In this document: positions 46,938 to 58,469 of the stretch, one piece after another
Layout of the letters: every line of letters begins with the position of its first letter
Position numbering within the stretch: the stretch's first letter is position 1
Origin: Hedera helix
Lineage: Eukaryota; Streptophyta; Magnoliopsida; Apiales; Araliaceae
Direction of reading: 5' to 3'
Assembly (NCBI GenBank): GCA_947179155.2
Contig: OX359266.1
Coordinates: 1,225,001-1,289,000 of the forward strand
DNA: 64,000 nucleotides
Translations under genes and position numbers: made by a program
Notes under the pieces: model-generated
The model's input: the letters and a program-made list of their open reading frames with translations, nothing else
The model's database searches: none
What the model was told of the DNA's origin: nothing

Positions 46938-48969
46938 TGTAATAACCCGAATTTTGTTAATAATTGAATATTAATTTGAATTTTTCTAAAAGCATAATTG
47001 AATTGAAAAAAAAATGTAAGTTACTATTTTATTTTTTTTATTTCGTTTGAAAACTTAAACTCTTTTAATAGGTAATTAAATAATTGAATTAATTAAAACA
47101 GATGAGTCCATTAGGGTTTTGATAACTCCTATATTGTTTCCTATTTATATTTAAAGAGTGGAGATGTTTAATTTGGTTAGTTGAATTCCAGAGTAGAATA
47201 CTTATATATTTTGCAACTCTTTAGAAAAATCATAATTAATTTATTCGATGTCAGAATTGATTGAATCCAAAGCATGTTTCTTCAGTTTTTCATCCTCTAC
47301 AATTGTGAATGTGGAAAAAAAGTTATTTGACATTATTTTATGTCTAAAATTGATGAAAATTGCAACTTGTCCTGATTCTGGTTACTATTTTCAGTCGTAA
47401 TTTTAAAATTTTGTAACTTAGTCATTTTAACTTCGAATTGCGTGAATCTTAAGCCTATTTTGTGTATCTTTTCGAGATCTACAATTTTTGTAAAGACGTG
47501 AAGAGATTTTGAAAATTCTAAAACACTCAACAGGTAGATTCTTTACTGTTGCGTATTGAAAAAAGACGAACAAGGAAGGTAAATATTATTTTATATTTTG
47601 ATTTTAATTTTAGTTATGACGGTTTTTAAATTATAGATTATATTTTATCAAAATAGAGAAATGAAATTAGAAGTCATGATAATTGAAAAGAGGAGATAAA
47701 TTCATCTAAAGGAATATGATTTGATTAAATGTAAACGTTAAAATCTGAAAACCAGTTTCTATATTTTAAGGTCTATTGCGTGGGTTATATCTCTTAATCC
47801 GATCATTAGATCGTTATAATTTTTAGATATGTCATACATATATAAGCTAAGAATATGATCACCAATTTTGAACCGTTTAAGATTAATGTATAGTTTGTTA
47901 TGAGTTTTAAGAAGTGAATAACGTTTCGTACTTAATATCGTTGGCGTCTAGGATTTGTTCGGTTATTAATTTTTGTGTTTCGCAATATCGAGGTAAGTGA
48001 CTTTCTGAACTATTTAGTATTTTAAAATTATCGTTTACTTTTATATATGCCTTAATAATTACTCGGATGCCTAAATGTGCAGTTTCAAAATTTATTATGT
48101 TTTATTTAATGTTTTCATTTAAAATAAAATGTTATGTTCTTTTATTTCAAATTTCGGATCAAGTATTTAATTTTGAAATGTGAAAAGTATAGTTTCGAAC
48201 GTCGAAAATATTGAGGAATTGATTTTAGAAATCTCAGTCCGACTATGTATAGAACTTGTTAGTGTTTCGTGTTAGTTTCAGAACTGTATTTGACCTACTA
48301 ATGTGCACAACTTTAGATACCTTTTAGGGGGCGCTCTTTGGGGTGTGTGCTTCATCGACCCCTTAGTAAGGTGCGTGTTTATTGACATTATCGAACTTTT
48401 AGACAGTGTTATAGGGCTATTGTAATCTTAGTTACTAAGATTGTGGATTAAAAGAAATATGGATATATTGAATACATTGAAATCGTTTTTGAATACGAAT
48501 GTGTTTTGTGATTACTTTATTACTATTGAACAAGTAAATGTTATTTCGAAAAGTATATTTATTATTGTTATTGAACAAAAAATATTTTGTAAATTATACT
48601 TGATCCACCTAAGTAGTAAAAATTGTCACTTGCTGAGCTTTACTGCTCACTCTTACATTAATTTTTACAAGACACCTTGCTTAGCACCAAGCATTGTTGA
48701 TACTTTTGTGGATGACTGTAGTTCTTCTAGTTATGGTGTTTACAAGTATTTTAAATTTAATAAGACTTTTGTTTAAAGGAGTTGGGTCTCTAAATTTATG
48801 TTTTCGATATTTAATTTTTGAACCCAAATTTAATTTTGATAATGAAAGATTATTGAATTTTTATTGTTGAGTTGTTATTATTTGGACTACGCTATTGATA
48901 TTGTGCATTGCCGGCCTTGGACTTGCGACGTGTAGCACTTAGGACTTGTAGCGGGTTTAGGTTGTTACA
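46938..48969 (+). repeat. 3' LTR of the non-autonomous element
   Basis: 2032 bp, from TGTAATAACCCGAATTTTG to GGTTTAGGTTGTTACA. A possible TATA stretch CTATTTATATTTAA is at 47141. A region around 48330 (GGGCGCTCTTTGGGG, CCCCTTAGTAAGG) is also recognisable in the solo LTR at 18628, confirming one family. The 111-codon open frame at 48441 lies inside the LTR and is not a gene. Confidence 0.8.
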
Positions 48970-49211
48970 TAAATATTTTAAAATGGTTACAATATCCAAA
49001 TGTAACAAATTAAACGACTTAATTGTTTTTATTTGATGAAAGGCAATTTGTTAATTTGACATATTTAAATGTGCAGCAATTACTTGCACATATAAATATT
49101 TTAAAGTGATTACACTATCCAAATATAACAAATTGAATGAGTTAATTGCTTTACTTGATGAAAGGCAATTTTGTTAATTTACATATTTAAGTGTGCATCA
49201 AGTACTTTAAC
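48970..49211. repeat. 123-bp direct duplication next to the LTR end
   Basis: TAAATATTTTAAA begins at 48970 and 49093. Both copies continue with GATGAAAGGCAATTT and a TTACATATTTAA(A/G)TGTGC stretch. Copies differ at many positions, so the duplication is old. Confidence 0.85.
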
Positions 49212-49629
49212 ATTTGTTTATGAGTTTTAAAATAAGGAATTAACAACTAAGAAAGATAAGAAAAGTTTCTTCAAAGAAATCACATGTTTGTAAGTTTCTT
49301 ATAAGCAAAACTCACAAAGAGAAGTATTAGGTTGTGTACGAAAGATAATTTTCTCTTATTTCATATTTTTTAATTTTCCTTCGTTTTTTAATTTTCAAAT
49401 ATGCCATTAATTTTTTATTTTTATTTTTTGTTATAAAAATGTGATTAATAAGAAGACTCGTCCCTAATTAGTCTTTTATTTAGACCAAAGGGTGGTAATT
49501 TAGTAGTAAAAGTTTCTCCTTTTAATGTGCAAACTCATAAGCTCGAGTTTAGTTTTTATCACTCTATAAAAATTAGAAAATTTCAATTTTATCCTTCAGT
49601 AGAAGTCAATTTTTTTTAGAATTAATCAA

Positions 49630-49940
49630 AGCTATATGATCAAGAAGCCAAGTTTTCTCCTAATTTTTCTCAAGACCCCTTCCAAGGCACTATATGAACA
49701 AGGAAAGTTTTCTCTAAATTCTCCTCAATTCCCCTTCTTACCCCTTCTAAAGTGATACATAAAGATAAATTTCTTCTATATTCCCCTCTTAACCCCTTTT
49801 AAAGCCTTTTATGAAACTATATGAAGATGGTAAATTTTTTATGTTCTCTTCCTAACCCCTTTAATCAAAGTGGTATATGAAATTATATGAAAAAGGCGAG
49901 TTTTCCTTATGTACCCCTAATTTCTTTCCTAACTCCTCCC
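49630..49940. repeat. Degenerate ~50-70-bp tandem repeat
   Basis: About five irregular units, each with ACTATATGA(A)...AAG, then GTTTTCT...TTCTCCT, then a pyrimidine run such as CCTAACCCCTT. It lies 420 bases upstream of the uS5m start. Confidence 0.6.
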
Positions 49941-50250
49941 TTAGGTCGGATGAAATGTATTTTTAAAATTAAATTAAATTAAATTAAATCATAATAGAAT
50001 ATATTTTAAAAGAATAAAAAATTCCTTTATTTCTCTTTAAAAAAATAATAGTCACAAACAAGGTGTTAGTGGCGGGTCGGGAACCATAAAGACGAGCCCC
50101 GTGCGAAATCTTAACCCGTCAAAACCCTCGACTGGATCGGTTGTGGGGAAAGAAAAATACAGAACCCTAGCCGCCCCCTCTCCCAAAGACCCACTCACCT
50201 GCACATTTTAATCCGCATTATTCCAGTCTCATACTTTCCTCTTACTATTA

Positions 50251-50260
50251 CTATATAATA
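50251..50260 (+). promoter_or_regulatory. Possible TATA box of the uS5m gene
   Basis: CTATATAATA lies 98 bases before the start codon. The sequence fits, but nearby TA-rich words make it uncertain. Confidence 0.3.
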
Positions 50261-50307
50261 CAACATATTGCATATATACACTATAATAAATTTTGATATC
50301 AGGGTTT

Positions 50308-50361
50308 ATGAAAATCTTGATAGCCATTGTTGTTTGATTGATGCAACAGCAACAGCAATGA
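50308..50361 (+). promoter_or_regulatory. Two short upstream ORFs before uS5m
   Basis: ATG at 50308 opens a nine-residue frame (MKILIAIVV) ending at 50337. ATG at 50341 opens MQQQQQ, whose TGA (50359-50361) overlaps the main ATG (50358-50360). If the transcript starts upstream of 50308, initiation at the main start would need leaky scanning or reinitiation. Transcript start is not known. Confidence 0.4.
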
Positions 50362-53300
50362 GCAAATTGCGAGTATCAGCATGGTCTTATCTCATTCAAA
50401 CCCAAATTCGCTTCTTCAATAGCACCTCCAGATCATTCTCCGTTACTTCTCATATTCCAAGATCAATTACTGCTACTGCTAACCCTGGTCATTTACAAAA
50501 CCTACCATTTCCCAATTCCCAATTCGGCCTCGCCGGGACCCGATTCTTCTCGAACGACAGCCCGGTCGCGGCGCTTCTGTTGCAGGTGGAGAGAGATAAG
50601 CAGAGGGAGAGAGACGAGAGGAAAAGATTGGGACTAGACACCGCCGACATTGACGCTGAGGACGGAGAGGATTATATGGGCGTCGGCCCTCTTATTGAAA
50701 AGCTTGAGAAGGAGCAGCTCAAGGATCCCGGCGGCAGCAATCTCATGATGTACGAAGAGCCCACCGACTCTGATAGTGATGAAGATGACGAGAGATTTAC
50801 TCCAGAGGCTATTCAGAAACGCTCGGAAGAGTTCGAGAAGAAGTTCAAGCGCCATGAAGAGCTTCTCAAGAACTTCACTGACGCCCGTAATTTAGTGACT
50901 TAACATTTCATTTTCTCATTCCGTGGAAAAAATGCAATCTTTGTGGCTTTAAAAATGTAGAATTAATCTCAGTTATATATTACACACTTCATGAATTATA
51001 AATGCAGTTAATTTTGACATGTACTGATTAATTTATGATCTGGGCAGAGACGCTTGATGATGCTTTTAAGTGGATGAATAGAATTGACAAATTTGAGCAA
51101 AAACATTTTCGTCTTCGCCTTGAGTATAGAGTAATTGGCGAGTTGATGAATCGATTGAAAGAGGCAACTGGGAAGGACAAATTCCTTCTCCAACACAAGC
51201 TAAATAGGGCAATTCGGTTAGTGGAGTGGAAGGAAGCTTATGATCCTAATAATCCCGCCAATTATGGTGTCATCCAGCACGAACAGGAGGGTAACCTAGA
51301 AAATGCTGGATTTGAAAAGGAACAACGAATGATTCAAGGGGCAGGTCTGGATGACGACGATGACATGGAGTTTGATGACATGAAAGAGAGGGATGATATA
51401 CTGTTAGAGAAACTTAATGCTATTGATAAGCAACTTGAAAAGAAGTTAGGGGAGTTGGATCATACTTTCGGGAAGAAAGGTAAGGTACTTGAGGAGGAGA
51501 TTAGAGATCTTGCCGAAGAGAGAAACTCATTGACGGAGAAGAAGAGAAGGCCACTTTACAGGAAAGTAAGTAAATTCCTCAACCTAACCCTTTCGGCTTT
51601 TTTGGTCTCTTCCATGATTCTCATATGGAAGTAATGCTTGATGATATTTATTTGATATGTTTGTGTTCATACTTATTAGATATTGTGTTGCGCACGACGA
51701 CTTATGCTTTTACCACTATATGTTCATTAACTATTTTCAAACATTAAAAACCTAACTACCCTCGTATATATGTGTAAGAGTTCCTGAGTTGTATATATAT
51801 GATGCACTCACAAGAAATGTTATAGATGTCTGCGAGGGTAGTGTCTTATTAACTTCTTTATTCTTGAAGCATTTTTAAGAAGGCAAAAACGGGTAAAACC
51901 AAACTACCAAACTGAACTGTAATTTTTTAAACGAATTATTTTGGTTATTCAGTTCTTTTTGGTTATAACCGTTTAAATTTTCGGTTATGGTTTCGGTTTT
52001 GAAAATTACATAATTCGGGTACCCAAATAACTGAATTAGGAATTATGACTTATTAATTGGACTTTACTAAATTATGGGTTATGTCCTATGCGTTGTGTAT
52101 TGTTAATTTTAAATTATTAAACTAGACTTTGTTAAGCTTATGAATTATTATGGTTGTGGGTTGTGGTTGACGATTGCGTAGAAACTCTACTATTGAAAAT
52201 TTGAATCAAAATTTTTTGTTTGATCAAGATGGGTTTTGATTTCGGTTATATTCCGAAATAACCAAATAGTAAATTCGGTATTTTGGTTTTCAGTTACTCT
52301 ATAATTCAGTTTTTTGTTCAGATATCAAAAATATGATAATTTCACTATTCGTTTATAACCGACATTTTGGTTATAATCGAATGCTCTGTCCTAGTTGCAT
52401 GGAACTTTATGTTGTCAGAGTGTTATTAAATTCGATGGAAATCATTCTTGTAAGCTGGTACACTTGGAAAAAATCTAATAGACTACATTCAAGGAACTAT
52501 TGAGGTGGTTTCAAATTAACTGAGATACCTGGTCATGTATTACTGGTACATGGCAGCTAGAATGATCATTATTATATTTTACCATTTCATGGATAAAGGC
52601 GGGAGACGAAAGGAGAATGCCAATGAAAATGATGTTGAGTAGATGAAGTGGGGAAGTTATTTATTGCTAAATACCGGTCAAATTAAGTAAAAGTAATGAG
52701 ATGGCAATGTATCCATCATGCTTAATGGTGCAAATTATGTGGCTTCTGGAAGTTAGGTGCAAAATTAGAGTTTTTGTTGAAGGATGATAAGATGAACTAG
52801 GGAAGTTCATTTGCTCAGATGTTAGAGTTGGTCCAAGTGGACAAAGAGATGAAATTGTCTAATATTTTTTGAACATTTGCAGAAAAACCAGTTTATCCTC
52901 TTGTATAGTGATTTTACTTTCTGAAGTGATAGAGCAAGAAAAGGAAGCAAAAAGGATATTTTTTGAAATGGCTAAGAAATATATTCTGAACTACAATCTA
53001 TACACTGCTGAATGGAAAAATTGCTATGTCGAAGCTCAAGTATTTGGAATTTGATGCTTTGGTACGATGAGTCAAATTAAAAAGAGTTGACTTCTACAGA
53101 TTGGCTCTTCTGTTTTTGTTTTTTTTTAAAAATGATAAACTTTTAGAAACACGGAGCAGGACTAAGTGGTTGGAATGAAAAGAGAAAGTGATCCAATGAG
53201 TCAGACTTATCTATATATGCTGCATTTGACATGATTTTTAGTACTACAAGTGTGCCTAGCAGGTTTTTTGTGTTTATAGTGCTGATGATATTTCAACAGG

Positions 53301-56087
53301 AACTGATCTGCAGGTAGCCTACATATGAAAGCAGGTCTGGAAATGGATTCCATGTTGTATATGGTTATGCTGAAGGATATCTAATGTCCTTTTCCATTCT
53401 ATTCATAAGTTTTCTTATTAGTTCCCGTGTCTTATTTTTTGGACCAAGTTGCCACCATAAATTGTAACAAGCTAAAAGCAAAAAGTCATTCGGTGTCTGC
53501 TCGTTGTCACCTAAAAGGCTAACTCATTTACCTTAAGGTCAATGTAATATTATATGATTGCGCTGAAGGATATTCTAAGAAGCAAGGATTTTTATTTGAT
53601 TCGAGATTCCTGGATTCTTCTTGATTCTTCGAGTGAATACGTCCGTAGTTTTTTTAATGATAAAAATTGAAAATAAAACTTATAGTATATACTATACTAA
53701 TTAATATAGCGTTTTAAATACTAATACTATCAATGACATTAGAATAAGAATTAATTTATATGTATTTCCTGAATTCCCATATAGCATTGGTGTATAATTT
53801 TTTTTTGTTTTCTTTGAGCATTTAACATTGTCATTTACTTCCGAATATGGGTGCGTATCATCATTTTTGTTTATTTCTTGTTATGTAGTGGTGTGTGCAT
53901 ATTTATGTGCAGTTTTCTCATCAATATTGTAACGATGACTGTTATTAAATACTGGCAGGGTTTTGACGTGAAGATAATTGATGTCAATCGAACTTGTAAA
54001 GTAACAAAGGTAATACTTACCTCTATATGGGGCTTTCTATTTTTTGATCAAATAATCTTCTCATTATTTAAATCTATATCTACTGTAGGGTGGACAAGTA
54101 ATCAAATACACTGCTATGTTAGCTTGTGGTAACTATCATGGCGTTGTTGGTTTTGCAAAAGCAAAAGGACCAGCAGTTCCTGTTGCTATTCAGAAGGTAT
54201 TATGATGATGTATCTCAGTTGATCATGCTATTTAGGATTTTTGCTTCTCATAGAATTCATTGGCTCTGCTGGCCTAGTTAGATAATAAGAATCCAATATC
54301 CATGATAATCTTACGGTCTCTTCAAATTTTAGACTCAGTTAATTCTCTAGCTAACATCTTAAATATTTTATGTATATTCTAATTTAATATAGTCCGTATT
54401 TTTATCTGAGCAGATACATCTTTATTTTCTCAACTTCTCTTTGCTCATCAAGCTTTCTGTTTTTTCTGTACAACTTTGTGAAATTCTGTACTATGGCCAA
54501 AAATTTTAATTTTTGGAAAAGCAGTTACTCTTGTTTACAGTAGCGTGAATATGATAGCATGGCATTTTCCGGTATTTTATTTCAAAGGATATTTAATTTA
54601 CTCGGTGGTTTGGGAGGACTGGCTCAAGTTTGAATAGCCAGAAACAGAAAGAAGTATTGTCTTCATTTAAGTTAATAAAGAATTGAATGAATACCAGTTG
54701 ATCCAACCATTTTAGGGATGCAGCTTCCCTGCCACTTCCTTCACTGTTTTTTAGTTTGATCATTTTTCATACAAATTTTAGATTTTCTTCCAAAGTTCTA
54801 GTTTATGTTTTCACACGCACTATAATACAGGAAGGTGTTAGTGTCATTTGCACTCTATATATTCTATGACTGATGACTAGTTCAAGTGTGTGATTCAACA
54901 AAGGGAACCGTATGAACTGATTAGATTGAAGGACGAAGAAGTAGAACACTGTATTGCTTCAGCAGGCCCTTCTCCAGATTTATTACACATTTCTCAATTC
55001 TTTTTTGTGATTATCATTGTGTTTTCAAACACGATAATATTTTCTAGAAATGCACTACGGACTTGCCAATCTACACTAGTATCTCATTTCCCTTTTCTGA
55101 ACCATCTTAAGAGAGCTGTCTATCCATTTGGTGGCTTTTATTGTGTACGTATATGTAAATAACCTTACATGTTTGTGAAGTAAATAATTGGATATCACTG
55201 TGTTTTTTGTCCTTTTGTTTCATCATCGTCAAATGATGTAGTTGGTCGCAAAAGAATTGAGAGGCGTCTGCGCAAATCAGTCTATAATATAAATTCCCTT
55301 AATATCTCAAGTGGAGGGTTCCCATTGAAGTCCTTGTTGACGTTGATTAAATTTTAAGATTCCACTTTCTAAAAGGCTGTGTGCTTATATCTACATTTGT
55401 TTCAGTTGCATGCTATGTTATCTTTGTTTACTGATTGATTCTGTGACAGGCACACGAGAAATGCTTTCAGAATCTCCATTATGTAGAGCGTCACGAGGAG
55501 CACACAATTGCACATGCAATTCAAACATCATATAAGAAAACCAAGGTGCCTACTCATTTGTCTGGTTTCCTCTCTTTCCTTTATTTATATGAAGAAATGC
55601 TATATCATTTCCCCACAAAAATCTTTATCTTGCACAACAATAGCTCAACGTTCAACTTGTATGTATATTTCCTCAGGTGTATCTTTGGCCTGGCCAAACT
55701 CAAACAGGAATGAAAGCAGGCAGAACTGTTCAAACTATCTTACATCTAGCCGGTTTTAAAAATGTGAAATCTAAGGTAAGAAAGCTGAATCCGTGTTGCA
55801 AATGTGTGTTTCTTAAAATTATGCTGTTGTTTCTAACCTTAACTTTTATCTAGGTTATTGGCTCAAGGAATCCCCATAACACAGTTAAAGCTCTTTTTAA
55901 GGCTCTAAATGCGGTAAGTAGGATCCATCTCTTCTCTTACAGGGTGGGTCTTTTCCTTTTATAATTATTTGAATTCTCTAGAAATTTCTTTGGAACTTCT
56001 TTTTGTTGTCACATTCTCCAGATAGATACCCCTAAAGACGTTCAACAGAAGTTTGGGCGTACTGTTGTCGAGTCATACTTGCTATGA
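50358..56087 (+). CDS. Mitochondrial small-subunit ribosomal protein uS5 (S5 family)
   Basis: Exons 50358-50886, 51048-51565, 53959-54009, 54089-54196, 55450-55545, 55677-55775, 55854-55913 and 56022-56087 join to 508 codons. The start MSKLRVSAWSY is the first in-frame ATG; residues 1 to ~75 are Ser/Arg/Phe-rich with few acidic residues (RFFNSTSRSFSVTS), fitting a mitochondrial presequence. Residues 80-349 form a long charged extension absent from bacterial S5, with acidic runs and likely coiled coil. The S5 RNA-binding domain is at 350-415 (GFDVKIIDVNRTCKVTKGG, ACGNYHGVVGFAKAKG) and the S5 C-terminal domain at about 445-490 (GMKAGRTVQTILHLAGFKNV, SKVIGSRNPHN). It belongs at the decoding/mRNA-entry region of the mitoribosome. 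From memory the closest Arabidopsis gene is At1g64880. Confidence 0.93.
51885..52390. mobile_element. Non-autonomous DNA transposon relic (hAT-like) in uS5m intron 2
   Basis: The ends are rich in CCAAACTGAAC / TTTTCGGTTATGGTTTCGGT on one side and GGTTATATTCCGAAATAACC, ATAACCGACATTTTGGTTAT on the other, giving an imperfect inverted layout typical of plant elements with CGGTTATTCGG subterminal words. Exact ends and target duplication are not found; assignment to hAT is tentative. Confidence 0.45.
54886..54996 (+). other. Protein-like segment inside uS5m intron 4
   Basis: One frame reads VIQQREPYELIRLKDEEVEH, then CIASAGPSPDLLHISQ: charged, balanced and unlike the T-rich intron around it. It is not part of uS5 as I know it, and the gene's exons join in frame without it. 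It may be a captured exon fragment or an unused alternative exon. I do not recognise the family. Confidence 0.35.
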
Positions 56088-58118
56088 TAGGTATGATACA
56101 AAAGGCACCAAATGCAATGCGTCTGAGTGTTGGACGTGATGACAAAGGTTAAGTTGGTTACAAATTCAACTTGAAACCAGGTTATCTTTTCCTTAATAAA
56201 GTGTTGTTTTGTTGATACGTCCACCATTTAGATGAAGAGGGCTATTGTTGGTTGTGATCCCAAGACCAGAATTGGCTCAAGAAAGCTTGAATTTTGACTG
56301 ATGCAGTTGAGCCATTATTATCAGGCTAATCACCGCCTGTATCTTGCCCCTTTTTGGCAAACTAATGTTTTGAGAATTTGGAGCCAAATTGGCGGCCCTT
56401 TGTTTTCTCAAACCGGATGATAAAATTAAGCTCACTATACTTGAGATCTGTAGGGTGCAACTTTTTACCCCAATTTCAACATTGAATCACTTGGTGATCA
56501 AAGTGTGTGCATCACTCACTACATGCCTTGATAATAGACATAAATCTGCTAGTACAAAATTCTAGTGTTGATGGTGTGGTTTCTGTCCAAAGTTTTTCTG
56601 ACCAAGAAGCTACACCCTAAATTAAAATACTTCTTTTGTTTTAAAATATAAAAAACTTAAAAAGGGATGTGAGATACACGACATGTAATTGTGTGAGTTA
56701 TTTTGTTTAATTGAATATACTCTATAAAAGGGTGTTTTATAATTTTTTTTAAAACATTATTATTACGAGTAATTAACGCAAAAATGTGAGGTGTCCGGTG
56801 TTTCTCACGTCTTGTGTCCTCGTTTTGTAAAATATAAATAAAAGTAATCTTCATTTTGCAAAAGAGTAGTAGGTAATTTAGTAGAGATCACCTTACACCT
56901 TTTATTTGTATAATAATAATAATTATTATTTTTGAAAAAGGTCCTTTGAGTAGTATACAAGTCTTCTTCTTTAACCAAAAATGAATAAAGGTGGGCCGCA
57001 GAAAAGATCCAACTAAAATGGGTGGGCAAAAAATATTCGAATTTAGTGAATGTTGTCGGTAGAAGGCCATCAGATGGTGTGGGTACGTGGGGGACTATGA
57101 TTGGTGTGGTGGCCATCAATCAATGAATAAAATAAAATACGTGGCCGTGCATGGTAACGACAGATACATTCACGACAGATACATTCACGCATTGGGTTGG
57201 AGCGGTATAATCAGAAAAAGCAATCATAAGGAAGGAAGGAAGGATGCTGGAGAGATACGAGTGGAGGGAGGGAGTCCTAAAGAATGTTGAAAAGCAAATT
57301 CAAGAAAAAAGCTTTCAGACAAAAAATGGATGGGCCACCATTTGGCAATTCTTTCTCCCAAAACAAACTTATTTTTATTGAGATTACCGTAAAATAAATT
57401 GACACAAATTTATTATTATTATAAGGAACTCTGTATATTTAGTAATAAATATGGGTAAGAAAATATATTTATATATTTTGCAAATGAAAATCTCGTAGTA
57501 TAATTAATTAAGAGAATTGATATTTTTATAAATAAAAATGATAGTTTCACAAGTTTTCTCTCACATGAGTGTGAGGTTTATTTACTATTTATGTGAAATT
57601 ATCACTTTTACTTGTAAAAATATTAATTCTTTAATTAATTATAACCGAGAAAATATTCATTACAAAATTTCTATAAAAATTTGTAGTAAAGAAGCAATAA
57701 ACACAGGCCAACTCACTATTTTAAAATAAATTAGAAGAACAAATTTAAATATATAATATCTAAACATAAAATTAAGTATTATATTTATCTTAATTATTAA
57801 AAAGTAAATATATGACACAAATTTTAATATTATGTTTTTTTTAATAATTAAAATAAATATAATAATTAAATATTATTTACTCGTGCTTGTTAAAATTAGA
57901 AAAGCGGGTAGCTAGATGGGATCATCATAATCTAATATCTATGGCAGGATGGATGGATACTCAAAATAGAATATGCAAAAGGCAACGTAAAAGTTTCGCT
58001 CGGGTCCAAAATAAAAGCTACGTCGAATATCTTTTATTTATTACTCTTCCGGGTTAAGATTTCTTATTCATTTTTCTTAAATTAATTAATTTTACAATTA
58101 AGTATATTTATTTATATT

Positions 58119-58158
<40 letters not shown>

Positions 58159-58469
58159 TATAGTTATAACTTCTGAACTTATATTTAAAAAAATAATATA
58201 AATTTCAATTCTAAAATAATTAATTTAATTTGAAAAATTAAACTAAGCCGTAAACGGATGGAGTAATACTCGATTCTTTCCTTTTATTTTTCTTTTCCTT
58301 TTCAGCTGGGCTGGTGACACCCACACACGCACATATATATATATCTATATATATATATATATATCAATCCCGCTTCTTCTTCTTTATTGTCTGAATCTAT
58401 TTTATTCACTCTGTAATAATATCTATATATATACATCACCGATTGTTTTGTTTGTTTCGAGGTGGAGAT
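56088..58469 (+). other. uS5m 3' region and FBT7-like promoter region
   Basis: The uS5m 3' UTR lies at the start. 57050-57300 is less AT-rich and contains ATACGTGGCC, an ACGT-core (G-box/ABRE-like) site at about 57136, and two copies of GACAGATACATTCACG at 57160-57188. 57380-58250 is strongly AT-rich. TA microsatellites are at 58120-58155 and 58332-58364. No gene is seen. Confidence 0.4.
58120..58155. repeat. TA microsatellite
   Basis: About 17 TA units; a second, shorter TA run is at 58332-58364, about 110 bases before the FBT7-like start codon. Confidence 0.9.

Larger units (their letters stand above)
45745..48969 (+). mobile_element. Non-autonomous Gypsy-type LTR element with truncated 5' LTR
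   Basis: Order on the plus strand: 5' LTR stub 45745-45908, primer site 45913-45924, about 1.0 kb of non-coding interior, polypurine tract 46929-46937, complete 3' LTR 46938-48969. The stub matches the last ~165 bases of the 3' LTR (shared AATGAAAGATTATTG and TTTTTATTGTTGAGTTGTT) with clear divergence. The interior has no gag or pol frame but ends with ATCGAGGACGAAATTCC, the conserved pre-PPT motif of Gypsy elements, so it is an internally deleted derivative. The LTR family is that of the solo LTR at 18628. Confidence 0.8.

Noticed and set aside
48441..48776. 111-codon frame
   Set aside because: It lies within the 3' LTR of the non-autonomous element and has no domain.
52869..53054. Possible extra uS5m exon in intron 2 (frame with EVIEQEKEAKRIFFEMAKKY)
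   Set aside because: Exons 2 and 3 join in frame without it, known S5 proteins lack it, and stops flank it. It could be a transposon relic, but I could not identify one.
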